Assembly (NCBI RefSeq): GCF_030812885.1
Contig: NZ_JAUSTO010000010.1
Coordinates: 14,620 to 78,619, forward strand
DNA from: Moryella indoligenes
GTDB lineage: Bacteria > Bacillota > Clostridia > Lachnospirales > Lachnospiraceae
Length of the DNA stretch: 64,000 bases
Direction: 5' to 3'
This document shows, one piece after another, positions 43,020-50,628 of this stretch (within the stretch, counting starts at the first letter, position 1; every line of letters starts with the position of its first letter). Under the pieces are notes generated by a model that was not told where the DNA came from, made no database searches, and saw only the letters and a list, made by a program, of their open reading frames with translations. The translations under genes were made by a program, and so were the position numbers.

Positions 43020-44630
43020 ATGAGAAAGCAGACTAAGATTGCAGCAGTCGTTTCTGCAGCAGCGCTTCTTGCAATCGGTGCATCCATGACCTCTTTCGCA
43101 GCTACCGGCTGGATGGAAGAGGATGGAACATGGGTGTATTACAACAAGCAGGGCGAGAAGGTTACTGAGACTTGGGAGAAGTCCGGCGACAACTGGTTCT
43201 ATCTTGACGATATGGGTCAGATGGTTACCGACGCTCTGATCGAGGATGATGACAACTACTACTATGTTGACGCAAACGGCGCTATGGTTCGTAACCAGTG
43301 GGTCGCGATCGACAACGAGGATGCTGGTGAGGAGAACGAGCCGGATGTCTGGTGGTACTACTTCCAGGCGAACGGCAAGGCTTACAAGAACACCCACACC
43401 GGCGGAAAGATCTTCAAGAAGAGCATCAACGGCAAGACCTATGCCTTCAACGATGAGGGTAAGATGCAGTATGGTTGGGTCGACAAGGAAGACGGCACGA
43501 CCAACTACGATGACAACGCTTACGCCGAGTGCGAGTACTACTTCGGCGATGAGAACGACGGCGCCATGACCACCGGTTGGAGAGAGATCGCTCTGACCGA
43601 TGTCACAGATGCTGATACCGATCAGCCCGGCGATTCCTTCTGGGATGAGGATCAGGTTCGCTGGTTCTACTTCAAGTCTTCCGGCAAGAAGCAGACCAAG
43701 AAGACCGGCAAGACTATCAACGGTAGGAAGTATGGCTTTGATGAGGAAGGCCGTATGATCGCTGACTGGTACACCAAGGCTTCTACGAGTGTTGCTACCG
43801 ATACCAATGCTGCTAAGAGAAAGCATGCAAAAGAGTTCATGTACTTCTCCTCACCGGAGGACGGCGCTCGCTACACCAAGGGCTGGTTCAAGGTAGTTCC
43901 GGGTTACTATCTGAATACTTCAGATTATGACGACGGCGAGGAAAACTGGTACTATGCGGACGGCAACGGCAAGATTTACGCCGGTGAAATCAAGTCCATC
44001 AAGGGCAAGAAGTATGCGTTCGATATGGATGGCTCCATGATCTCCGGCCTTGCAGTTCTGAAGGTTGAGAATGGCAACGAGATCGCTGAGTATATTGATG
44101 ATGAACTCTATGACACAGAGGATGAGTTTGATGAGTATGTGAGCAGCATGAGCGCAGACTATGCAGTTTACTTCTTCTCTGATGACGAGGATCACGACGG
44201 CGCTATGAAGACCGGCAACCAGAAGGTCAAGATCGATGGCGATACCTTCACCTTCAAGTTCAAGAAGGCCGGAAGCGACAAGGGCATCGGAATCAAGGGA
44301 GAAGATGACGACAAGTACTATCTGTCCGGTAAGCTTCTCACCGCTGACGGCGACAACAAGATTGAAATTATCAATATTAAGGAAGGTTCTGCGGACTATC
44401 TTAAGAAGGTTGCTGTATCTGACTTCGTGAAGAGCAACGGCATCAAGAAAGCGGCGCCCAAGACCAGCAAGGCGAAGGATGGCGACACCTACTACGAGAT
44501 CAACAATGCTAAGGACTTTGCAGTTGTCAATACAGCTGGTACTGTTATAAAGAGCGGTACCAAGAAGGACGGCGACGGCTTCAAGGTAGTGGTCAAGAAC
44601 AAGAAGATTGAGTATATCTATGTAGACTAA
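43020..44630 (+). CDS. Secreted acidic wall-binding repeat protein, probably abundant
   Basis: 536 residues. Signal peptide ending near MTSFAATGW, then degenerate repeats of the choline/cell-wall-binding type (WMEEDGTWVYYNKQGEKV, NWFYLDDMGQMV, KYAFDMDGSMISG) with Asp/Glu-rich insertions. The N-terminus after the signal resembles that of the protein at 39624 (ATGW...WVYY). The last 150 residues are a non-repeat acidic/Lys domain that I do not recognise. Codons AAC, GGC, AAG, TTC and GAC dominate, unlike its neighbours, as in very highly expressed genes. A terminator with a GAAA loop follows. Likely a major surface protein or layer component (inference). Confidence 0.85.
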   Translation: MRKQTKIAAVVSAAALLAIGASMTSFAATGWMEEDGTWVYYNKQGEKVTETWEKSGDNWFYLDDMGQMVTDALIEDDDNYYYVDANGAMVRNQWVAIDNEDAGEENEPDVWWYYFQANGKAYKNTHTGGKIFKKSINGKTYAFNDEGKMQYGWVDKEDGTTNYDDNAYAECEYYFGDENDGAMTTGWREIALTDVTDADTDQPGDSFWDEDQVRWFYFKSSGKKQTKKTGKTINGRKYGFDEEGRMIADWYTKASTSVATDTNAAKRKHAKEFMYFSSPEDGARYTKGWFKVVPGYYLNTSDYDDGEENWYYADGNGKIYAGEIKSIKGKKYAFDMDGSMISGLAVLKVENGNEIAEYIDDELYDTEDEFDEYVSSMSADYAVYFFSDDEDHDGAMKTGNQKVKIDGDTFTFKFKKAGSDKGIGIKGEDDDKYYLSGKLLTADGDNKIEIINIKEGSADYLKKVAVSDFVKSNGIKKAAPKTSKAKDGDTYYEINNAKDFAVVNTAGTVIKSGTKKDGDGFKVVVKNKKIEYIYVD

Positions 44631-44685
44631 TTCTACCAACCGGTAATTACAGTATTATTTCGAAATGAAATACTAATTGCGGCAG

Positions 44686-44712
44686 ATGGGAGACCGAAAG
44701 GTCTCCCATTTG
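44686..44712 (+). terminator. Terminator of the acidic repeat protein
   Basis: ATGGGAGACC (44686-44695), loop GAAA, GGTCTCCCAT (44700-44709), then TTTG. A perfect 10-bp stem with a GNRA loop, 55 bases after the stop. Confidence 0.85.
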
Positions 44713-44721
44713 TGTAATGAA

Positions 44722-44747
44722 GAAGCTGCGGCCTTAAGGCTGCAGCT
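44722..44747 (-). terminator. Terminator-like hairpin after the alkyltransferase-like gene
   Basis: GAAGCTGCGGCC (44722-44733), loop TTAA, GGCTGCAGCTTC (about 44738-44748) pair with one G-T. On the minus strand the sequence after the stem is T-rich (CTTCTTCATT), placing it as the end of the gene at 44752. Confidence 0.6.
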
Positions 44748-44751
44748 TCGG

Positions 44752-45075
44752 TTATTCTCCGTTCCAGCGATAGTGCTTCATGTCAATGGTTCCATTGGAT
44801 AGAAACTGTATGCCCTCTCCGGAGAGGAGCATACGGCGCAGGTCTGCATAGCCGCCGCCGGCAATTGAGCCATCGTCTCGCACAACACGCTGCCAGGGAA
44901 GCTCATCAGGGCAGTGGCGCATGGCCCAGCCGACCTGTCTTGCCGCCCGCGGTGCGCCCAGCATACGCGCGATCTGACCGTAGGAGACGACCTTACCCTC
45001 CGGGATGCGTGCTACAATCTCGTATACGCGGGAGAAAAAACCGTTGTTTTCGGAAGTTGAATGATGTTTCTGCAT
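44752..45075 (-). CDS. Alkyltransferase-like protein (MGMT family, no catalytic Cys)
   Basis: 107 residues, only the DNA-binding domain of O6-alkylguanine transferases: VYEIVARIPEGKVVSYGQIARM, then RAARQVGWAMRHC and LPWQRVVRDDG. The active-site PCHR is PWQR here, so the alkyl-accepting Cys is Trp, as in ATL proteins of E. coli and fission yeast. These bind O6-alkylguanine and flag it for nucleotide excision repair rather than repairing it. ATG 45075 has GGAGG 10 bases upstream; the frame is open further 5' but the added residues do not fit. Confidence 0.88.
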   Translation of the reverse strand: MQKHHSTSENNGFFSRVYEIVARIPEGKVVSYGQIARMLGAPRAARQVGWAMRHCPDELPWQRVVRDDGSIAGGGYADLRRMLLSGEGIQFLSNGTIDMKHYRWNGE

Positions 45076-45150
45076 GGTTGATCTGCCTCCGTGGTAGATC
45101 CAGCAGAGCGTTGAGTGTCTCCTCAACACTGTTTCTGACCAGATCCTTAA

Positions 45151-46452
45151 TCAAGACCTTATCTTTAATCTATATTTGAGATTTCTGCCGCTACCAACTT
45201 TTACAATCAGTCCGTTATCCAACATTTCACGTAGAAGAATACTGGATGTAGACTGAGATACACCCAGCAGATCATCTACATCTTTTCTTACAATGCTATC
45301 CTTTTTTCCAAACAATGAGAGAACCATTTTCATGCGCTCATTTTTAATTCCTACTTCGTGCATTTCTTGATGATAATTTAAGTTAGGCAAGGTAATCTTA
45401 AATGCATTGTTGCTCACTTCAATAATAGGCTTTACCGCTTGATCCGCATAGCATTCATTAATTTTCATAATGCCGGTGCCATAAGCTTCAATTAACTTAA
45501 GACGATAAAAAACATTTGCTAATTTTTTGTTACGCAAAGCAGATACGCCCAGCATTATATCATCATAAGAAATCCCACGGACCAATCCACCAATGGTTAC
45601 GAATTCTATGCGTCCATCAAAAATACTAATAAGGATGGAACCGCTCACGGAATAATCTCGATGCACAAGTGCATTTAAAAGAGCTTCACGTAGTGCTTCG
45701 GCAGGATAATCTCGCTTGTCAATTCGATCTAATCCTTTAAATTCTGCACGAGTGTGATTGTATTGGTCGATATAGGTGTACGCCTCCTCAAGCTGTTCCA
45801 GCAAAGAACCTGTCAGTTCCTTGCGATCCTTAAAAACACTTTTCTTACTTCCCTCAAAGACGGCCATTCTGATGGTATGCGTGCACTGATCAGACAGCAA
45901 CATTCCAAGATTTGTGTAAGTGCCATCTTCACCGATTATATTCAGTGTGCGCTTCTGAGCATCGCCAAACTCCACCTTTTTCTTTGCAAAATATTCTTTC
46001 GCTTTTTCAAATGTCAGCTGCTGATTAATGGAACGTGCATCTTCATAGCAATCTCCGCTGGTTTCTCGAATCATATTCAAAATGGCTGTTTCAGAAGCTG
46101 GAACTGAAGAAGCACCTTGACGTACATATACGCCCTCCGGGCGAATACCTTTCGAATGCAAATAGTAAGGACGAGCTGTGCCACGTTGCACAGTTAAAAC
46201 AATAACATCTTTATGTTCCATTTTCTCAACAGAGTAATCAGTGAACATAGTCACATCTGGACGCACAATATCTCGAATCATGTTAGTTAGGCGAAGCATA
46301 ATATCATCTACATTATCAACACCGTATATTGTTCCGTCATCATTGATGCCGATATAAAGCTTCCCACCATTTGTATTTGCAAATGCAATAACAGCGTACT
46401 TAATGTCGTCCATATATTCACGCTTGAACTCCACATTCTTTCCTTCTATCAA
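45151..46452 (-). CDS. AlbA_2/Schlafen-type ATP-binding transcriptional regulator
   Basis: 433 residues. The N-terminus EGKNVEFKREYMDDIKYAV and ANTNGGKLYIGINDDG are the marks of the AlbA_2 (formerly AAA_4/Schlafen) domain; VYVRQGASSVPAS follows. The middle ALREALLNALVHRDYSVSG and later GIMKINECYAD match the HATPase_c_4 part. The last 80 residues look like a winged helix (VRKDVDDLLGVSQSTSS). Usually called an ATP-dependent DNA-binding regulator; the target is not known. TTG start with GGAGGT upstream. It is AT-rich compared with both neighbours, pointing to recent acquisition. Confidence 0.82.
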   Translation of the reverse strand: MIEGKNVEFKREYMDDIKYAVIAFANTNGGKLYIGINDDGTIYGVDNVDDIMLRLTNMIRDIVRPDVTMFTDYSVEKMEHKDVIVLTVQRGTARPYYLHSKGIRPEGVYVRQGASSVPASETAILNMIRETSGDCYEDARSINQQLTFEKAKEYFAKKKVEFGDAQKRTLNIIGEDGTYTNLGMLLSDQCTHTIRMAVFEGSKKSVFKDRKELTGSLLEQLEEAYTYIDQYNHTRAEFKGLDRIDKRDYPAEALREALLNALVHRDYSVSGSILISIFDGRIEFVTIGGLVRGISYDDIMLGVSALRNKKLANVFYRLKLIEAYGTGIMKINECYADQAVKPIIEVSNNAFKITLPNLNYHQEMHEVGIKNERMKMVLSLFGKKDSIVRKDVDDLLGVSQSTSSILLREMLDNGLIVKVGSGRNLKYRLKIRS

Positions 46453-46741
46453 GAAGATTACCTCCTTTAGCCGTTACTATTATTTTAATCATTTCTAATT
46501 ATATCTAATTATCATGTAATTATCAAGTGATTAGATGAGCTAATTTGATTTCTTTCAATTATGCAAAAATCTGCCCAGTGGATTAAGAATCATCAAAAAG
46601 TTAAACAACCTCTCGAAAGGGAATAATTTCACGCACAATTTTATAATTTCTGTGTGTGAAATTTTTTATTCTGGATTTTGACACTCGATGTTTACCGAAA
46701 ATATATAAAAGCGTGATTGTAATCACGATATTATCAATTAG

Positions 46742-46860
46742 CGAAGGCTTTATAGAGATACAAGCAGAAAAGGGCTTCGCTATGACCTTGCTGTTCTGAC
46801 GCCCGACCATTACGCTCCCCTGCTGGTTGCATTGGGAGCGGCGGAAGGCTGTAAGAAGCT
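46742..46860 (+). pseudogene. Remnant of a LigB-family extradiol dioxygenase (YgiD/4,5-DOPA dioxygenase-like)
   Basis: In one frame the stretch reads LRYDLAVLTPDHYAPLLVAL followed by GAAEG. From memory this matches the conserved TP[DE]H[FY]LPLL..LGAA segment in the C-terminal part of LigB/YgiD dioxygenases. A stop codon lies directly upstream in this frame and the similarity fades after about 46850, so only a fragment of a roughly 260-residue gene remains. Recognised by eye only; a protein search with this segment would decide. Confidence 0.5.
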
Positions 46861-46937
46861 TATTCTTTCATTCTTTAGGCGAGTGCATACGAGCTTCTAT
46901 CATGCTGTCGCCTTTGGCAATCAAGCATACATAAAGA

Positions 46938-46981
46938 AAACCACGTATCCGCGCCATTTGCGACGCATTTACGTGGTTTTT
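46938..46981 (-). terminator. Terminator downstream of tRNA-Val
   Basis: AAAACCACGTA and TACGTGGTTTTT are inverted repeats around a 21-base loop, just beyond the tRNA 3' end. On the minus strand the stem is followed by TTTTCTTT; on the plus strand by TTTTT. It can act in both directions. Confidence 0.7.
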
Positions 46982-46986
46982 ATACA

Positions 46987-47059
46987 TGGAGATAACAGGG
47001 TTCGAACCTGTGACCTTCCGCACGTCAAGCGGATGCTCTCCCAGTTGAGCTATATCTCC
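46987..47059 (-). tRNA. tRNA-Val (anticodon GAC)
   Basis: 73 bases on the minus strand. Acceptor arms GGAGATA/TATCTCC pair fully; D arm GCTC...GAGC; anticodon stem TCCGC/GCGGA with loop TTGACGT, so the anticodon is GAC (reads GUC, Val); T arm ACAGG-TTCGAAC-CCTGT. Discriminator base A; the CCA end is not encoded. Confidence 0.93.
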
Positions 47060-47125
47060 GATTTCTCTGACGGAGGTAATTATACTTGAGCTTCAGAAAA
47101 ATAGCAAGCAGAAAAGCAGAAATAT

Positions 47126-48337
47126 TCATTTTTCCTTCAGCGCGTACCAGTTGATCCATGTGCGAAAGGCAGAGGGAACTGCAAAGTGCTGAAGATCTGC
47201 TTTTCTGATGAGGATATACCCCGCTTCATCTGTTTTGGAGGCCGTATCAGTGCCTGCGGCCGGTTTGTCCTCAGGATCTGATGAAATACGCTGTGCCGTG
47301 CCGTAGGGGGAGGGATTATAGGCACTGGTGTCCGCGCGGGGGCTGCTGTTTCGGATGTCCGCGTCCGAAAACTCCGCTACCTGTATCTCCCATGCACTCA
47401 TGTGCCACTCGATATGGGTGAATATGTGCTTTCCCTCCGGAAGAGCCTGGATGTGTACGGGAGAGAAGCCGAGCGCTCTGACAGCTGTCAGGGCTTCTGT
47501 TTCTGTCAGGACTCCGGAGATCCCGGGGAACTCGTACAGTCCGGCGAGGAGGCCCTGCGGGGGGCGCTTCTGAAGCAGAAAGCGCTCACCGTCCCGGATG
47601 ATGAGCAGGGTTCGCGGCTCAATCCGGCGGGGCTTTTTCGGAGAGCGAAAGGGAATACTCTCTGTTTTTTCCTCTGCATATGCGCGGCAGGAGCTGCGGA
47701 GAGGACAGAGGGGACACAGCGGTGCGCCATTGGGGACGCAGACTACAGCGCCGAGTTCCATGAGAGCCTGATTAAAATCCGAGACGGAGAAGTCGGCGGA
47801 GCTTTGATCGGCTTCCAGAATCAGGGCTTCTATTTCTGATGAGAAGCTGTTTCTTGTCTGCACAGCAGCGATATCATCTGTGCGGGCGTTGAGGCGCGCC
47901 CAGACGCGCAGCACATTTCCATCTACCGCGGGCACAGGAAGCCCATAGGCGATGGAGGCGATGGCGCCTGCCGTGTACGGACCGATGCCGGGCAGGGCGC
48001 GCAGCGCGTGGTAGTCACGGGGGAGCTGCCCCTCGTGCTTTTCGAGCAGCACAGCGGCACATTTTTTTAAGTTGCGGGCGCGGCTGTAGTAGCCAAGCCC
48101 CTCCCAGAGCTTCATCAGAGTATCGTCCGGGCAGGAAGCGATGGATGCGGCTGTCGGCAGAGCGCTGCGGAAGCGGGTGAAGTAAGCCTTCACCGCCTCG
48201 ACTCGGGTTTGCTGAAGCATGATCTCGGAGATCCAGACATCCTCCGGATTGCCGGTATCCCTCCATGGAAGCTGACGCTTGTTTTCTCTGTACCAGCATA
48301 ACAGAGCGGCTGTGTCGTTTGGGTTTAAGTGGGACAT
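47126..48337 (-). CDS. mutY: A/G-specific adenine glycosylase
   Basis: 403 residues. HhH-GPD domain with LLCWYRENKRQLPWRDTGNP, EIMLQQTRVEAVKAYF (catalytic Glu) and LPGIGPYTAGAIASIAYG (hairpin plus Asp downstream). The Fe-S cluster reads C-V-P-N-G-A-P-L-C then CPLC and five residues to the last Cys. The C-terminal NUDIX-like domain recognises 8-oxoguanine. An insertion of about 45 Ser/Asp/Pro/Thr-rich residues sits near residues 315-360 inside that domain. It removes A paired with 8-oxoG. ATG start at 48337. Confidence 0.94.
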   Translation of the reverse strand: MSHLNPNDTAALLCWYRENKRQLPWRDTGNPEDVWISEIMLQQTRVEAVKAYFTRFRSALPTAASIASCPDDTLMKLWEGLGYYSRARNLKKCAAVLLEKHEGQLPRDYHALRALPGIGPYTAGAIASIAYGLPVPAVDGNVLRVWARLNARTDDIAAVQTRNSFSSEIEALILEADQSSADFSVSDFNQALMELGAVVCVPNGAPLCPLCPLRSSCRAYAEEKTESIPFRSPKKPRRIEPRTLLIIRDGERFLLQKRPPQGLLAGLYEFPGISGVLTETEALTAVRALGFSPVHIQALPEGKHIFTHIEWHMSAWEIQVAEFSDADIRNSSPRADTSAYNPSPYGTAQRISSDPEDKPAAGTDTASKTDEAGYILIRKADLQHFAVPSAFRTWINWYALKEK

Positions 48338-48457
48338 GACTGCTCCTTAAGTTAGATCAATAAAAAATGCTTACAGTGCCAAGGTACGAAACAGCTGTAA
48401 TTGATTTTGCCAGATATATCATAGAATATACCTGCAGTAAGCATAGTAGCATATTTT

Positions 48458-48491
48458 CTCTCCGGCGACAGAAATTTCTGCCGCCGGAGAG
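48458..48491. repeat. Near-perfect inverted repeat between mutY and the aldolase gene
   Basis: Two 17-base arms, CTCTCCGGCGACAGAAA and TTTCTGCCGCCGGAGAG, meet with no loop and one mismatch. It lies between divergent genes, just upstream of the aldolase promoter. A terminator for read-through, an operator or a cruciform are all possible. Confidence 0.55.
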
Positions 48492-48505
48492 AGCTTTTGC
48501 AGTGC

Positions 48506-48534
48506 TTGAATTCCACCCGCGCTTGCATTAAAAT
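48506..48534 (+). promoter_or_regulatory. Sigma-A promoter for the class II aldolase
   Basis: TTGAAT (48506-48511), exactly 17 bases, TAAAAT (48529-48534), 63 bases before the start codon. Five of six at the -10, four of six at the -35. Confidence 0.65.
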
Positions 48535-48597
48535 AAAGGCAGTATCAAGAAAAATAACAGGACAGAAGACAAGCTTTATCAAAACGGAGGTAAAGAC

Positions 48598-49536
48598 ATG
48601 GCACTGGTGACATCCACAGAACTTTTCAGAAAGGCCTATGAGGGCGGTTACGCGATCGGCGCATTCAATGTCAATAACATGGAGATTGTGCAGGGCATCA
48701 CGGAGGCCGCTGCGGAGCTCAGATCCCCGGTGATCCTTCAGGCATCCGCCGGAGCGAGAAAATATGCAAACTCAATCTATCTGGTCAAGCTGGTTGAGGC
48801 GGCGGTTGAGCTGCACCCGGAGATTCCGATGGTTCTGCATCTGGATCACGGCGCAGATTTTGCAACATGTAAGGACTGTATTGACGGCGGCTTCACCTCT
48901 GTTATGATTGACTATTCCGGTCACTCCTTTGAGGAGAATATTGCGGAGACGAAGAAGGTCGTTGAGTATGCGCATGCGCACGGCGTTGTGGTAGAGGCAG
49001 AGCTCGGCACGCTTGCGGGCGTCGAGGACGATGTTGTCGTCGCGGAAGGAGCTTCCTCCTACACGCAGCCGGATCAGGTCGAGGAATTTGTGAGCCGCAC
49101 GGGATGTGATTCTCTTGCAATTGCCATCGGAACCAGCCATGGTGCGTATAAGTTCAAGCCGGGCACGAATCCGAAGCTGCGCCTTGATATACTCGAGGAG
49201 GTGAAGCGCAGACTTCCGGGCTTCCCCATTGTTCTTCACGGCGCTTCCTCCGTGCCGCAGGAGTATGTGAAGATCATCAATGCAAACGGCGGCGCTCTGA
49301 AGGATGCTATCGGCGTTCCGGAGGATCAGCTTCGTGCAGCTGCACGCTCTGCGGTCTGCAAGATCAACATTGACTCTGATCTGCGCCTCGGTATGACTGC
49401 CGGTATTCGTCAGCACTATACAGAGCATCCGGATCACTTCGATCCCCGTCAGTACATCGGCGACGGACGCAGCAATGTAAAGGCGATTGTGTCCCATAAG
49501 ATCCTCGAGGTTCTCGGCTCTGACGGAAAGATCTGA
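48598..49536 (+). CDS. fba: Class II fructose-1,6-bisphosphate aldolase
   Basis: 312 residues, zinc-dependent aldolase that splits fructose-1,6-bisphosphate in glycolysis. Early motif GYAIGAFNVNNMEI; MVLHLDHGADF has the Asp/His active-site pair; EAELGTLAGVEDD, GTSHGAYKFKPG and PIVLHGASSVP carry further zinc and phosphate ligands. Ribosome site ACGGAGG. Codon choice is of a highly expressed gene. The ilvE gene follows after 42 bases without a clear terminator. Confidence 0.93.
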   Translation: MALVTSTELFRKAYEGGYAIGAFNVNNMEIVQGITEAAAELRSPVILQASAGARKYANSIYLVKLVEAAVELHPEIPMVLHLDHGADFATCKDCIDGGFTSVMIDYSGHSFEENIAETKKVVEYAHAHGVVVEAELGTLAGVEDDVVVAEGASSYTQPDQVEEFVSRTGCDSLAIAIGTSHGAYKFKPGTNPKLRLDILEEVKRRLPGFPIVLHGASSVPQEYVKIINANGGALKDAIGVPEDQLRAAARSAVCKINIDSDLRLGMTAGIRQHYTEHPDHFDPRQYIGDGRSNVKAIVSHKILEVLGSDGKI

Positions 49537-49578
49537 GGACGGAATGAAATAAATCTCATTCGAAAGAGGATTTTTGTC

Positions 49579-50604
49579 ATGGAAAAGAAGAATCTTGACT
49601 GGAGCAATCTGGGCTTCAACTATCAGGTCACGGATCAGCGCTATGTGTCGAACTGGAAGGACGGAAGCTGGGATGAAGGCAGACTTATTTCAGATCCGAT
49701 CATTCCCGTCAGTGAGTGCGCCGGGATCATGCAGTACTGTCAGGAGATTTTTGAGGGGCTGAAGGCCTATACCTGGGAGGATGGAAGCATCGTGACCTTC
49801 CGCCCGGATATGAATGCGGAGCGCATGATAGATTCCGCGGAGCGCATGGAGATGCCGGCCTTTCCGAAGGAACGCTTTCTGGAGGCGGTTGATGCTGTCG
49901 TGAAGGCCAATGCTGCGTGGGTTCCGCCCTATGGAAGCGGAGCGTCACTCTATCTGCGTCCGTATATGTTTGCCAGCGGGCCGGTGATCGGCGTGAAGCC
50001 ATCGGATGAGTATCAGTTCCGGCTCTTCTGTACGCCGGTCGGCCCTTATTTCAAGGGAGGCGCAAAGCCCATAACGATCTGTGTCAGCGATTATGATCGC
50101 GCGGCTCCGAATGGCACGGGACATATCAAGGCGGGACTGAACTATGCCATGAGTCTGCATGCGCATGTCACTGCGCACGCGGCCGGCTATGATGAGAATA
50201 TGTATCTGGATGCGGCGACCAGAACCTATGTTGAGGAGACCGGAGGCGCAAACTTCCTCTTCGTAACAAAGGATGGAACCTTGGTCAGTCCGAAGTCCCC
50301 GTCCATTCTGCCTTCTATCACGAGAAGATCTATCATGTATCTCGCAGAGCATATGCTCAATATGAAGGTGGAGCACCGCCCGGTGAAATTCGCAGAGCTC
50401 AAGGAGTTTGCGGAGGCGGGGCTCTGCGGAACTGCGGCAGTGATCAGCCCTGTGGGAAGAGTGGTTGCAAAGGATGAGATCATCAGCTTCCCCTCCGGGA
50501 TGGAGCAGATGGGAGCAGTGCTTCAGAAGATCTATGACACCATCACGGGAATACAGTCCGGCCGCATCGAGGGGCCGGAGGGCTGGATTCGTAAGATTTG
50601 CTGA
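49579..50604 (+). CDS. ilvE: Branched-chain amino acid aminotransferase
   Basis: 341-residue fold-type IV PLP enzyme for the last step of valine, leucine and isoleucine synthesis. Motifs: GIMQYCQEIFEGLKAY near residue 50, GHIKAGLNYAMSLHA with the PLP Lys, MYLDAATRTYVEETGGANFLF, and GTAAVISPVG near the end. Length and order match the long bacterial BCAT2-like form. Complements the BrnQ carrier earlier in the window. A hairpin with a short T-run begins 42 bases after its stop. Confidence 0.94.
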   Translation: MEKKNLDWSNLGFNYQVTDQRYVSNWKDGSWDEGRLISDPIIPVSECAGIMQYCQEIFEGLKAYTWEDGSIVTFRPDMNAERMIDSAERMEMPAFPKERFLEAVDAVVKANAAWVPPYGSGASLYLRPYMFASGPVIGVKPSDEYQFRLFCTPVGPYFKGGAKPITICVSDYDRAAPNGTGHIKAGLNYAMSLHAHVTAHAAGYDENMYLDAATRTYVEETGGANFLFVTKDGTLVSPKSPSILPSITRRSIMYLAEHMLNMKVEHRPVKFAELKEFAEAGLCGTAAVISPVGRVVAKDEIISFPSGMEQMGAVLQKIYDTITGIQSGRIEGPEGWIRKIC

Positions 50605-50628
50605 GTTTGGTTTAAAGGAATACAGAAA

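Larger units (their letters stand above)
46453..46986. other. Decayed region between the AlbA_2 gene and tRNA-Val
   Basis: 534 bases, AT-rich on the left. It holds a dioxygenase remnant (46742-46860), an inverted repeat AGCGAAG/CTTCGCT around 46740-46781, an inverted repeat CGCTCCC/GGGAGCG at about 46812-46839 and the tRNA terminator. The short minus-strand frame at 46601-46810 is not convincing. Confidence 0.5.

Noticed and set aside
42894..44639. Long minus-strand open frames (310 and 239 residues) opposite the acidic repeat protein
   Set aside because: Produced by the strong codon bias of the plus-strand gene; hydrophobic Val/Leu/Ile runs are complements of GAC, AAC and AAG codons.
46601..46810. 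69-residue minus-strand frame beside the AlbA_2 gene
   Set aside because: No ribosome site or motif; overlaps the dioxygenase remnant on the other strand.
46832..47089. 85-residue plus-strand frame running through tRNA-Val
   Set aside because: It runs across the tRNA gene and its terminator; only its first codons matter, as part of the dioxygenase remnant.
49537..49578. Short GAATGA/TCATTC inverted repeat between fba and ilvE
   Set aside because: Six-base stem without a T-run; too weak to call a terminator.
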